Source: Xanthomonas codiaei
GTDB lineage: Bacteria > Pseudomonadota > Gammaproteobacteria > Xanthomonadales > Xanthomonadaceae
Direction: 5' to 3'
DNA length: 64,000 nucleotides
NCBI RefSeq assembly: GCF_002939785.1
Contig: NZ_MDEC01000013.1
Location: 62,001-126,000, forward strand
In this document: one piece after another, positions 42,512-50,996 of the stretch
Numbering within the stretch: the first letter of the stretch is position 1
How the letters are laid out: each line of letters opens with the position of its first letter
Notes under the pieces: generated by a model
Told to the model about the DNA's origin: nothing
The model's database searches: none
What the model saw: only the letters and a program-made list of their open reading frames with translations
Translations under genes and position numbers: made by a program

Positions 42512-43927
42512 TCACAGCCCCGGCGGCAGGGTCACATCGAAGCGGGCGCCGCCCAGTTCCTGCGAACGCACCACCTGCAGCTCGCCGCGGTAGGCCTTGA
42601 TCAAATCCTGCACGATCGACATGCCGATGCCGTGGCCCTGCACGCGCTCGTCTCCGCGCACGCCACGCTGCAGGATCTTGGCGACGTCCTCCGGCGCGAT
42701 GCCGGGGCCATCGTCTTCCACCGACAGGATCAGCCCGGCACGCCGGCTCCCGCTGGTGGGACCGGGCTGGGCGGTCAGCAGCACGCGGCTGCGCGCCCAC
42801 TTGAAGCCGTTCTCCAGCAGGTTGCCGAGCAGCTCCTGCAGATCGCCGGGCTCGCCATGGAAACGCGCCTCCGGCGAGATATCGAACTCGCACAGCACGC
42901 CCTTGGCCGAATACACCTTCTCCAGCCCGCGGACGATCTCTTCGGCGCTCGGCTCGATCGGCAGCGGCGCGGCAAACAGCTTGTGGCCGCTGGAAGCCGC
43001 GCGCGCCAGCTGGTAGGACACCAGATCGTTCATGCGACGCAACTGCACGTCCATTTCTTCGTGCAGATCGCGCTCGGAAGCACCGCTGTCCAGCTGGGTG
43101 CGCAGCACCGCGATCGGGGTCTTGAGGCTATGCGCCAGGTCGGCCAGCGTATTGCGTTGGCGCTCCAGGTTGTCGCGCTCGCTCTCGATGAAGGCATTGA
43201 TGCTGTCGGTCAAGGGCTCCAGCTCGCGCGGATGCTGCTCGCTCATGCGCTGGATCTCGCCGCGCTGCACCTTGGTCAATTCGTTGATGACGCGCCGCAG
43301 CGGGCGCAGGCTCCATTGCAGGATGAAGGCCTGCAGCACCAGCAGCACCACGCCGGCGCTGCCCAGGTAGAACCACACCGCGCCACGGAATACCCGCAGC
43401 TGCGCGCCCATCGAACGGGCGTCTTCCATCACGTAGATGGTGTAAGGAATCTCGCCGCCGTGCTCACGCTCGACATAGCTCACGCCCAGGCCATAGCGAT
43501 ACAGCTGGCCAACGCTGCCGTCGATCTGGGTCATCTCCAGCGGGCCGATGAACTCTTCCTGCCGCGGCTCGAGCATGCGGCCATGCGGAATATTCGGTCC
43601 TTCGGCCGACATGGAGGTCCAGCTTTCGTCCGGACGCACCACTTCCACGTACAGCCCGCCACCGGGCACATCGAAACGCGGGTCCGGCGGCTGTCCGCCG
43701 ATGTACAGCGAACCGTCGCGAACGAAGTCGATATTGGCCGCGTAGGCGGAGGCGTAATTCTTCAGCCGTTCGCGCAGGTTGCGCTCGGCGGTGTCGGCAA
43801 ACGCCACATCCAGCGCGTACCCGGCCAGCGCCAGGAAGGCCACCAGGCTAAGGCTGGCGGCCAGCAGCTGGCGCGCCTGCAAGGAGCGCGGGCGCCAGCG
43901 TTTGTACCATTTGGAGCGCCCCGGCAC
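42512..43927 (-). CDS. phoQ: PhoQ-like sensor histidine kinase
   Basis: 471 residues. The sensor is a periplasmic domain (about 45-180) between two membrane helices (about 20-44 and 183-204). HAMP comes next, then HisKA with phosphoacceptor His266 (LADLAHSLKTPIAVLR) and HATPase_c (NLLENGFKWARS, VEDDGPGIAP, GHGIGMSIV). The periplasmic motif DVAFADTAERNLRERLKNYAS matches the PhoQ group of gammaproteobacteria. It senses Mg2+, pH or antimicrobial peptides and phosphorylates the PhoP-like regulator 29 nt upstream. In plant-pathogenic xanthomonads PhoPQ is tied to virulence and low-Ca/Mg growth. Confidence 0.92.
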   Translation of the reverse strand: MPGRSKWYKRWRPRSLQARQLLAASLSLVAFLALAGYALDVAFADTAERNLRERLKNYASAYAANIDFVRDGSLYIGGQPPDPRFDVPGGGLYVEVVRPDESWTSMSAEGPNIPHGRMLEPRQEEFIGPLEMTQIDGSVGQLYRYGLGVSYVEREHGGEIPYTIYVMEDARSMGAQLRVFRGAVWFYLGSAGVVLLVLQAFILQWSLRPLRRVINELTKVQRGEIQRMSEQHPRELEPLTDSINAFIESERDNLERQRNTLADLAHSLKTPIAVLRTQLDSGASERDLHEEMDVQLRRMNDLVSYQLARAASSGHKLFAAPLPIEPSAEEIVRGLEKVYSAKGVLCEFDISPEARFHGEPGDLQELLGNLLENGFKWARSRVLLTAQPGPTSGSRRAGLILSVEDDGPGIAPEDVAKILQRGVRGDERVQGHGIGMSIVQDLIKAYRGELQVVRSQELGGARFDVTLPPGL

Positions 43928-43956
43928 GAAATCGTCCTGCTTGCCGACGTGCGACC

Positions 43957-44640
43957 TCAGCCTTCGGTACGCGGGATGGCGAAACGGTAACCGCGACCGC
44001 GCACGGTTTCGATCGGCTTCAGCTCGCCGTCGGGGTCGAGCTTCTTGCGCAGGCGGCCAATGAACACTTCCAGCACGTTGGAGTCACGGTCGAAATCCTG
44101 CTGGTAGATGTGCTCGGTGAGGTCGGCCTTGGAGACCAGTTCGCCGGCATGCATCATCAGGTATTCCAGCACCTTGTACTCATAGCTGGTGAGATCGACA
44201 TTGGCGCCGTTGACGCTGACCGTCTGCGCCGCCAGGTCGAGTGCCACCGGGCCGCATTCCAGCGTCGGCTTGCTCCAGCCTGCGGCGCGACGCAGCAACG
44301 CATTGACGCGTGCCAGCAGTTCTTCGACGTGGAACGGCTTGACCAGATAATCGTCGGCGCCTTGCTTGAGACCTTCGACCTTGTCCTGCCAACTCGAACG
44401 CGCGGTCAGGATCAGCACCGGGAATTTCTTGCCTTCGTCGCGCAACGCCTTGATCAGTTCCATGCCCGACATCTTGGGCAGGCCCAGGTCGATGATGCCG
44501 ACATCGAACGGCACTTCGCGGCCCATGTACAGGCCTTCTTCGCCGTCCTGTGCAGCGTCGACCGCAAAGCCCTCACGCTTCAGACGCGCGGCAAGGGTCT
44601 CGCGCAGCGGAGCTTCGTCTTCGACCAAAAGAATACGCAT
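43957..44640 (-). CDS. phoP: PhoP-like OmpR-family response regulator
   Basis: 227 residues. The receiver has Glu7/Asp8 (LLVEDE), phosphoacceptor Asp51 (GIIDLGLP), Thr78 and Lys101 (DDYLVKPF). An OmpR winged-helix output domain (about 130-225) has the recognition helix DRDSNVLEVFIGRLRKKL. Sequence and length match PhoP. It is encoded directly upstream of phoQ and downstream of a small PepSY-domain gene in the same direction. It probably autoregulates through the promoter region before the PepSY gene (45075-45240), which has CTGAA-type direct repeats. Confidence 0.94.
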   Translation of the reverse strand: MRILLVEDEAPLRETLAARLKREGFAVDAAQDGEEGLYMGREVPFDVGIIDLGLPKMSGMELIKALRDEGKKFPVLILTARSSWQDKVEGLKQGADDYLVKPFHVEELLARVNALLRRAAGWSKPTLECGPVALDLAAQTVSVNGANVDLTSYEYKVLEYLMMHAGELVSKADLTEHIYQQDFDRDSNVLEVFIGRLRKKLDPDGELKPIETVRGRGYRFAIPRTEG

Positions 44641-44711
44641 GCACTCTCCCTAGTTACGTTGTCGGCCTGCGGCCGGGGAATTTATGAGACTGAACGTGGG
44701 ACTATCTACGT

Positions 44712-45074
44712 TCAGTGGTTATCGTCGCGTGGTGGCACATCGACCGCAGCCGGGTTGCGCGGTGGCGCAGACTGGGTCTGCTCCGGCTCATAGACGGTGT
44801 GCACGCGTCCGTCCTTCATGTACTTGACCCGGTTGAGATTGCCGCCGTCGAACGGCACGCGCTCCGCGCCCAGAATTTGTCCACCGGTGGACCGCTGCAC
44901 ATGGCGAATGGTGTCCGACAGGGTGCGGCTGCCGCCACGCGCCGCTGCCGGCATCGCCTCGCGCCCACCCTGCCCCATGGGGGGATAGCCTTGACCCCAC
45001 GCCAACGGCGCGGCCGTGGCGGCCCAGAGGGCAACCAGGACAACAGGGCGAGCGCGGCTGGACGAATGGGTCAC
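44712..45074 (-). CDS. Small secreted PepSY-like protein upstream of phoP
   Basis: 120 residues. A Sec signal (residues about 8-27, ending in APLAWG-Q) leads to a Gly-rich region, then a PepSY-like fold (about 52-96): TLSDTIRHVQRSTGGQILGAERVPF with NRVKYMKDGRVHTVYE. PepSY domains can inhibit peptidases or bind cations. Lying 71 nt upstream of phoP on the same strand, it is probably the first gene of a pepSY-phoP-phoQ operon and could modulate PhoQ in the periplasm; this is inference. Confidence 0.85.
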   Translation of the reverse strand: MTHSSSRARPVVLVALWAATAAPLAWGQGYPPMGQGGREAMPAAARGGSRTLSDTIRHVQRSTGGQILGAERVPFDGGNLNRVKYMKDGRVHTVYEPEQTQSAPPRNPAAVDVPPRDDNH

Positions 45075-45355
45075 AACTGGATCCTAGCGGGTTGTTCAGG
45101 AACATTCAAAATTTGTGAAGCCGGCCGCGCATCACAATGCAGCTGGAGCCGGAAATCGAGCCAAATTCTTGATTTTGGGGGGTGAATCCGATCTGAACTT
45201 TTTAGCTTCAGGTTAACGTCATTCAGTGAAATGAATGCCAAGCCAAATTCCCGCTCCCGACGACCGCCGTTTACGCCGCTCGGGCAGGCCTGGAAATCCG
45301 TTCAATCCGGAAGCATCCGGGTTCACCTGTTCAGCTTATGCAAGCGCCGGGCCAC

Positions 45356-46360
45356 TCAGGCCACGACGCGCCAGGGGCGGCTATCGGTACGTTGCAAGGC
45401 CTGCTCGACCAACTCCCAGCCCGCCCCGGGGCGGTGTGCACCCTCGCTCAACACCTGACGGAAGGCCCGCCCGCCGGGCTGACCATGGAACAGTCCCAGC
45501 ACGTGTCGGGTGATGTGCTTCAGGGCCAGACCCTGCGCTAGCTGGGACTCCACGTAGGGCTGCAACGCGCGCAACAGCGACTCGCGCGACTGTGGCGGAC
45601 GCTGGTGCAGGGCCACATCCAGCTGATGCAGCACATACGGGTCGTGGTAAGCGGCGCGCCCGAGCATGACGCCGTCGGCCTGCTGCAGGTGCGCCAGGGC
45701 GGCGTCGACGGCCGCGATGCCGCCATTGAGCACCACCGGTAGCCCGGGGCGCTCGCGCTTGAGCCGATAGGCCCAGTCGTAGCGCAGCGGCGGGACTTCG
45801 CGATTTTCCTTCGGCGACAGGCCCTTGAGCCAAGCGTTGCGCGCGTGCACCACCACCATCGCCGCGCCGGCGGCGACCACCTGGTCGACAAAGCTGGCGA
45901 ACACCGCGTAGTCGTCATCGTCGTCCACGCCGAGCCGGCACTTGACCGTGATCGGCAGATCGGTGGCAGCGCACATGGCCGCGACGCAGTCGGCCACCAG
46001 TGCCGGCTCGCGCATCAGGCAGGCGCCGAAGCGGCCGGCCTGCACCCGATCGGACGGGCAGCCGCAATTGAGGTTGATTTCGTCGTAGCCCCAGTCCTGG
46101 GCGATGGCGGCAGCCTGCGCCAGCAGCGCCGGATCGCTGCCCCCCAGCTGCAACGCCAGCGGGTGCTCCACCGGATCGAAGCCGATCAGCCGGGCGCGAT
46201 CGCCATGGATCACCGCATTGGCGTGCACCATTTCGGTATACAGGCGTGCCGACGGCGCCAGCAGGCGGTGGAACACCCGGCAGTGGCGGTCGGTCCAGTC
46301 CATCATCGGGGCGACGGACAGGCGCAGGGAGGCGGCGTAGCGATCGGAAGCAGCGGTCAT
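45356..46360 (-). CDS. dusA: tRNA-dihydrouridine synthase A
   Basis: 334 residues from ATG 46360 (MTAASDRY); the frame is open further up. A TIM-barrel FMN enzyme that makes dihydrouridine at D-loop positions 20/20a of tRNA. Motifs: SVAPMMDWTDRHCRVFHRLL, ALQLGGSDP, NLNCGCPSDRVQ with the catalytic Cys101, VKCRLGVDD, VVHARNAWLKGLSPKENR, VVLNGGI, and GRAAYHDPY. The last is the DusA-type FMN-binding segment. It faces divergently away from the next small ORF and is not linked to the phoPQ operon. Confidence 0.96.
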   Translation of the reverse strand: MTAASDRYAASLRLSVAPMMDWTDRHCRVFHRLLAPSARLYTEMVHANAVIHGDRARLIGFDPVEHPLALQLGGSDPALLAQAAAIAQDWGYDEINLNCGCPSDRVQAGRFGACLMREPALVADCVAAMCAATDLPITVKCRLGVDDDDDYAVFASFVDQVVAAGAAMVVVHARNAWLKGLSPKENREVPPLRYDWAYRLKRERPGLPVVLNGGIAAVDAALAHLQQADGVMLGRAAYHDPYVLHQLDVALHQRPPQSRESLLRALQPYVESQLAQGLALKHITRHVLGLFHGQPGGRAFRQVLSEGAHRPGAGWELVEQALQRTDSRPWRVVA

Positions 46361-46509
46361 CGACGGTTGGCCGCGGCAGGCAGCCATTGGAATGCGAAGC
46401 AGGATCAATAGCTTACACGGGCGTCGATGAATCTGCGGCAGTGCGGCAGGGCACGCTGGGGCGCCCTGCCTGCCGGAGGCGCCACACGATCACCCGTTCG
46501 CTGCGTCAT

Positions 46510-46791
46510 GTGATCGACCCGTCTCAGTTGGCCCGATTCGAACATGGCGCACGCTTGTATATTCCGCCGGTGGCGCGCTTCGACGGCCAGCATCACGGCT
46601 CCCTTCTGCACTCGGAAGGGGCGAACACTATCGCCCTGGCGCTGTCTTGGTTTCCCTCGCTCGCCACGTACGCGCGCTATCGGGAGCCATCGCTGCAGGA
46701 TGCGCAGCGTCTGGCGGCGTTCGCCCATGCGGAGCGAACGCGTTGCATCATCGGTTACAAGCGCGGCACCTTTGGTCCGGTGCGCGGATAG
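46510..46791 (+). CDS. Small hypothetical protein, GTG start
   Basis: A 93-residue frame from GTG 46510 (VIDPSQLARFEHG). The amino-acid composition is balanced, with a plausible strand-helix pattern (TIALALSWFPSLATYARY, then DAQRLAAFAHAERTRC), and codon third positions are mostly G/C. A longer start is possible upstream, while an opposite-strand frame covers the same region but reads as basic low-complexity sequence. I do not recognise a family. It may be a lineage-specific small protein. Confidence 0.4.
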   Translation: MIDPSQLARFEHGARLYIPPVARFDGQHHGSLLHSEGANTIALALSWFPSLATYARYREPSLQDAQRLAAFAHAERTRCIIGYKRGTFGPVRG

Positions 46792-46827
46792 GCGCATTGC
46801 GCGCCCGCTACCTGGACGCTGCTGCGA

Positions 46828-47052
46828 TTACGGATTACGGAAACCCACACGCTCTTCGGCGCTCAGCGGCTTGCCGAGGGCGTGGTAGGAGGCGGCCAGG
46901 ACGACCAGCGCAGTCCCCATCACCGCGTAGAAACTCCACGAGGTCGCCAGCACATGCACCTGGCCGAACACCAGCGCGACGACGGCGGTGGCGGTGCACA
47001 GCACCATGGCCAGCAGCGACATCAGGAAAGGGATGGAGGGATCGATCTTCAT
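46828..47052 (-). CDS. Small two-helix membrane protein
   Basis: 74 residues from ATG 47052 (MKIDPSIPF); a longer start at 47085 or 47136 is possible. Two membrane helices (about 8-29, LMSLLAMVLCTATAVVALVFG, and 36-56) are joined by a short turn, and the tail is polar (ALGKPLSAEERVGFRNP). Unknown function. Its isolation between a doubtful ORF and a 765-nt gene-free stretch gives no context. The clear hydrophobic pattern makes a real gene likely. Confidence 0.6.
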   Translation of the reverse strand: MKIDPSIPFLMSLLAMVLCTATAVVALVFGQVHVLATSWSFYAVMGTALVVLAASYHALGKPLSAEERVGFRNP

Positions 47053-47817
47053 GGCGGGGGTTCCAAGCTGCGATGGCTGAAGCATCGGCGTTCCCGGCCC
47101 GTTCTTGAATCGTTTTCTGCGCCTTTTTTCAGCCAATCCAACACAAGTCAGCGCACGCTCAGTTTTCTGTCAAAGCCTTGGCGCGCAAGGCCTGGCGTGT
47201 CGGAAACGCCCCGACTTGCGAGCGGCGCAATCACCACATCCGCCAGAGTTACAGCGCAGGTGTGGCGGAAAACCGACAGCGGTAAATCAGGCGATGCTGC
47301 ACTGCAAAATCTCCGGGCGCGCACTTTGCACGTCGCGTTGTCGTCTACCCGACGCGGTCACCGCAGCTCCTGCTGTTTTTGCGCCGCAGGCAACCTCTGG
47401 ATGCCGCCTGTGCGTATGACGCGGCGAGCGGCCCCGCTCCTTTCGGCTTCTTGTATTCGACTTACAGGAGGCACTGGCGCTTGAAGCCGGGATGTCCGCC
47501 GGCCTGCTGTGCTTGCCAAGTGGCACGCGCGCTGGCCGCGCCAAGCCGCCAGCAGCAGCCTCGTTGGTTCGGCGCGCATGCGCCGGTCGCTGCAGGGAAC
47601 TGACCCGGCCACTTGACACCACTGGTGCATCGTCGCGTTGGCCGCGTTGCAGGGATGCAGCACTGCATCGGTGCGCGCAGGACGCTAGTCAGGCGTGGCG
47701 CGTGACATCCGGAAGAGGGCCGATCCTGGAGATGCGGCGCAGCACTGCCGGGCACTCCGCACAGGCGGGCCACCCGCGTGACACGCAGGCCGATGCGAAA
47801 GCCGCGGTCGTGCGCAC
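47053..47817. other. Long gene-free stretch
   Basis: About 765 nt between the two-helix protein and ankB. Both strands contain only short, basic low-complexity frames. No tRNA, terminator or clear repeat was seen. It may hold a decayed gene, an sRNA or just regulatory DNA. Confidence 0.5.
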
Positions 47818-48393
47818 TCAGCGTGCCGGGGCGGTAGCGAACTCGCCGCGCTGCAGCCTCGTCACGTCGTTGCCCTGCGCGTCCTTGAGGCTGAGGTCCG
47901 CGCCCTTGGCGGCCAGATCCTTGAGCACGTCGGTACGCTGGAACAGCGCGGCATACATGGCGGCAGTCTGGCCGGCGTTGTTGCGCTGGTCGGGCGCGCA
48001 GTCGGCTTGCATCAGGCGCTTGGCGATCGCCAGTTCGCCCTTGAAGATGGCGCCCATCAAGGCGGTGTTGCCACGCTTGTCCTGCGCGCAGGGGTCGGCA
48101 CCGGCGCTGAGCAACTGCTCCACCGCCGGGCGCTGGCCGTGGTAGGCAGCCAGGATCAGTGCGGTATAGCCCTTCTCGTCGCGGGTATTGAGGTCGTAGT
48201 GCGAGCGGATGAATTCGGCCAGCATGTCCTGGCGGCCTTCGCGCGCGGCATCGAAGAAATACTCGCGCAGTTGCAGCTTGATCTGCTCGGGGCTGGCTGC
48301 CGCGGTGCGTGCCGGCGCCGGCGCGGCCGTCGGCGAGGCGGCCATGGCGGGCGCGCAGAGCGCGCTCAGCAGGATCAACATCAGCGTGCGCAT
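47818..48393 (-). CDS. ankB: Ankyrin-repeat periplasmic protein (AnkB type)
   Basis: 191 residues with a Sec signal (MRTLMLILLSALCAPAMA). After a Pro/Ala linker there are about four ankyrin repeats (residues about 45-175): ARDEKGYTALILAAYHG-type (here TRDEKGYTALILAAYHG), DKRGNTALMGAIFKG, and NNAGQTAAMYAALFQ. In Pseudomonas, AnkB is a periplasmic ankyrin protein needed for full activity of the co-transcribed catalase KatB. The same pairing appears here, with katB 57 nt upstream on the same strand, so it is likely a scaffold or protector for the secreted catalase. Confidence 0.92.
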   Translation of the reverse strand: MRTLMLILLSALCAPAMAASPTAAPAPARTAAASPEQIKLQLREYFFDAAREGRQDMLAEFIRSHYDLNTRDEKGYTALILAAYHGQRPAVEQLLSAGADPCAQDKRGNTALMGAIFKGELAIAKRLMQADCAPDQRNNAGQTAAMYAALFQRTDVLKDLAAKGADLSLKDAQGNDVTRLQRGEFATAPAR

Positions 48394-48450
48394 GTCGCTC
48401 TCCTGAAGAAGGACGGCACCGCGGCGGAGGCCGCGATGCCGTCGGGTGGA

Positions 48451-49974
48451 TCAGTCCTGCAGGCTGGAGGCCAGCTGCTTGACACGGGCCAGGTCGCCCT
48501 TGGCCACGCGGGCGACGCCGGTGCCGTACTCCGGATCGGCCTTGTACAGGAACGACAGGATGATGTGCTTGCTCTCGGTGTCGGTGTTGGCCAACGACTC
48601 GCCGAAGCTCTGCACCAGGTCTGCGCGGTCCTTCTTGCTGTAGGAGCGATACAACTCGCCGGCCTGCTTGAAGTTCTGCTCGCGGGTGATCTTGGCCTGC
48701 TGGGTGGTGCCCGACAGCGGCAGTTCGCTATAGCGCGCAGCGGTGTCCTGCGGACGCGGCTCAAGCCGGCTCGGCTCGTAGTTCACGCCGCTGGTGGTGT
48801 GGCCGGGATTCAATTCGCCGTCTTGGTTGCCATTGTTGACGGCCACGCGCGGGCGGTTGACCGGCAGGCTCAGGCCATTGGTCCCCACGCGATACAGCTG
48901 GGTATCGGCGTAGGAGAAGATGCGGCCCTGCAGCAGGCGATCTTCCGAAGGTTCGATGCCCGGCACCAGGTTGGCCGGCGCCATCGCGACCTGCTCGGTT
49001 TCCTGGAAGAAGTTGTCGACGTTCTTGTTCAACACCATCTGGCCGACCTTCTGCTCCGGCACGTCCGGCCAGATCTTGGTGGCATCGAGCGGGTCGAAGT
49101 CGAACTTGGCCAGGTCCTCCGGCTTGAGCACCTGCACGTACAGATCCCACTTCGGGTAGTCACCCTTCTTGATTGCGCCGACCAGGTCATTGGTCAGGTG
49201 GCTGTAGTCCTTGGCCTGCACCGCGGCGACCTGCTTGGGATCGAGGTTCTTGATGCCCTGCAACGTCTTCCAGTGGAACTTGACGTAATGCACTTCGCCC
49301 TGCGCGTTGACCAGCTTGTAGGCGTGCACGCCATTGCCGTCCATGAAGCGATAGCCGGCGGGCGTGCCTTCGTTGGAGTACAGCAGGGTCAGCGTGCGGG
49401 TGCCTTCGGGCACGTGCGAGAAGAAATCGAAGCGCCGCGAATCGTCGTCCAGATTGGTGCGCGGATCCGGCTTGAACGCGTGCACCATGTCCGGGAACTT
49501 GATCGCATCGCGGATGAAGAAGGTGGGGAAATTGTTACCGACCAGATCCCAGTTGCCTTCGCTGGTATAGAACTTGGTCGCGAAGCCATGCGGGTCGCGC
49601 AGTGTCTCCGGCGAGTGATTGCCGTGCACCACCGAGGAAAAACGCACGAACACCGGGGTTTTCTCGCCGGCGCTGAACACCTTGGCCTTGGTCAGGTTGG
49701 ACAGATCGGCGGTGGCGGTGAACTCGCCTCTGACGCCGGTGCCGCGCGCATGCACCACACGCTCGGGGATGCGCTCGCGATCGAAACGCTGCAGCTTCTG
49801 GATCAGCTGCACGTCCTGCAGCAAGGTCGGGCCGGTGGCGCCGGCAGTCTGCGAGTTCTGGTTGTCGCCCACCTTGGCGCCGTTGTCGCGGGTCAGAACG
49901 GATTGGGCTAAGACCGGTGGGGCGATCAGCGTGGGGGCTAGCAGGGCTAGCACCATGAGGGATCCAGGGCGCAT
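48451..49974 (-). CDS. katB: Periplasmic monofunctional catalase
   Basis: 507 residues with a Sec signal (residues 1-about 23, ending VLA-Q). Haem-catalase active-site residues are present: distal His75 (RVVHARGTG), Asn148 (NNFPTFF) and the proximal ligand Tyr355 in R-x3-Y (RIFSYADTQ, Arg351). The RIPERVVHA and FVRFSSV motifs are family-typical. Size and the signal peptide place it with small-subunit periplasmic KatB proteins that destroy H2O2 before it enters the cell, relevant to plant oxidative burst. Followed by ankB in one transcript. Upstream 410 nt is gene-free. Confidence 0.96.
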   Translation of the reverse strand: MRPGSLMVLALLAPTLIAPPVLAQSVLTRDNGAKVGDNQNSQTAGATGPTLLQDVQLIQKLQRFDRERIPERVVHARGTGVRGEFTATADLSNLTKAKVFSAGEKTPVFVRFSSVVHGNHSPETLRDPHGFATKFYTSEGNWDLVGNNFPTFFIRDAIKFPDMVHAFKPDPRTNLDDDSRRFDFFSHVPEGTRTLTLLYSNEGTPAGYRFMDGNGVHAYKLVNAQGEVHYVKFHWKTLQGIKNLDPKQVAAVQAKDYSHLTNDLVGAIKKGDYPKWDLYVQVLKPEDLAKFDFDPLDATKIWPDVPEQKVGQMVLNKNVDNFFQETEQVAMAPANLVPGIEPSEDRLLQGRIFSYADTQLYRVGTNGLSLPVNRPRVAVNNGNQDGELNPGHTTSGVNYEPSRLEPRPQDTAARYSELPLSGTTQQAKITREQNFKQAGELYRSYSKKDRADLVQSFGESLANTDTESKHIILSFLYKADPEYGTGVARVAKGDLARVKQLASSLQD

Positions 49975-50387
49975 GGCGTCAGCTCGTGTTGAGGGAGCTG
50001 AATCATGGCCAGCGGGCGGTAGCGTGAGAAGTCGTTAGTTCTGATCGCTACGATAGGCGAACATGATGATGACTGCGTTGCGTGATATGCATCGCATCAG
50101 GAAAGCAGCCTGTATGGCAGATCGGCCGTTGAGCGTGGCGTTCGAGATCAGCGCAACGCGGCGACACCAATCGCGGGAACGTAGCGAAACCTGCGGGTTT
50201 ATTGCAGTGCAGAACAGACTGCTGCCTATCCGAACGAGTCGGCGCGGCCTTGGCCGGTCGGCCAACGCCATGGACATCGAGCGAGACCACAGCGGAGCCG
50301 ACCTCCATCCAGAGCAAGGATTGGTCGACCCTCCCGTCATGCACTCACTGGAATGCATTGGCCGCTGGCGATCGCTTCGCCGACGGT
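49975..50387. other. Gene-free stretch
   Basis: About 410 nt between katB and the DUF6624 gene. It should contain the katB promoter. No clear OxyR site, terminator or gene was identified. Confidence 0.4.
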
Positions 50388-50996
50388 TCAGAGCCCGCCA
50401 GTACTGGCCGATTCGTCGGGCAACCCGGCCTCTGCCCTGCGCCGATGCAACTGGTCGGCAGCTTCCAGTTCGAACAGGCTGCCATCGGCCTTGCGTTGCG
50501 TGCCGTAGCGCTGCGGCTTTCCAGCCATGACCAGATTACGGTCCACGAACATTGCCAGGTCCGCTGAGCTGTAGGCCCCGCGTTGTGCTGCCAGCTGCAT
50601 CTTCTGCAGGAATCCATCGCGAAACGCTCGGTCCGTCGAGTGCTGCGCGACCAGAAACGCCGCATGTGCACCGTCTTCGCCGACCAGCGCACTGTCGGGA
50701 AAGCCGAATTTATCGATCAAGGTCGATAACGCGGCCTGGTTTTCGCGTTGCGAAGCGACCAGGCGCATTGCCATGTCCCTTGCCGCCCCCTGGTCTGCCT
50801 GCAGTTGCTGAGGGGTGAATGCACCGCGGACCCGTTCGCGCGCCTGCTGATCAGCAGCGGCCAAGGCCAACAGCTGTTCACGGTAGGAGGCATTGAGGGA
50901 GGAGTGCGCTGAGTGCAGCGCATCGCCGCCAGCGGTACCGGCCTGTCCTGGAACGGACATCTGCCACAACAACATTGCCACCGCCATGATTTTCAT
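50388..50996 (-). CDS. DUF6624-like secreted protein, last gene of the RiPP-type operon
   Basis: 202 residues with a signal peptide (residues 1-19, MAVAMLLWQMSVPGQA-like core). The body is helical, with an N-terminal RDQQARERVRG-type stretch (here ADQQARERVRGAF), the segment LVAQHSTDRAFRDGFLQKM and the motif FVDRNLVMAGKPQRYGTQ. DRxxxxxGxxQxYGTQ is what I recall of DUF6624 proteins. ATG 50996 overlaps the stop of the ATP-grasp gene by 4 nt, so it belongs to the same operon. Function unknown; a periplasmic role in maturation, immunity or processing of the exported peptide is possible. Confidence 0.78.
   Translation of the reverse strand: MKIMAVAMLLWQMSVPGQAGTAGGDALHSAHSSLNASYREQLLALAAADQQARERVRGAFTPQQLQADQGAARDMAMRLVASQRENQAALSTLIDKFGFPDSALVGEDGAHAAFLVAQHSTDRAFRDGFLQKMQLAAQRGAYSSADLAMFVDRNLVMAGKPQRYGTQRKADGSLFELEAADQLHRRRAEAGLPDESASTGGL

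Noticed and set aside
45181..45240. PhoP-box-like CTGAA direct repeats upstream of the PepSY gene
   Set aside because: Two or three CTGAA/TTCAG copies occur, but spacing is irregular and I could not match a defined PhoP box, so no separate feature is claimed.
50035..50530. Short frames on both strands between katB and the DUF6624 gene
   Set aside because: Composition is basic and shadow-like, with no ribosome site or motif.
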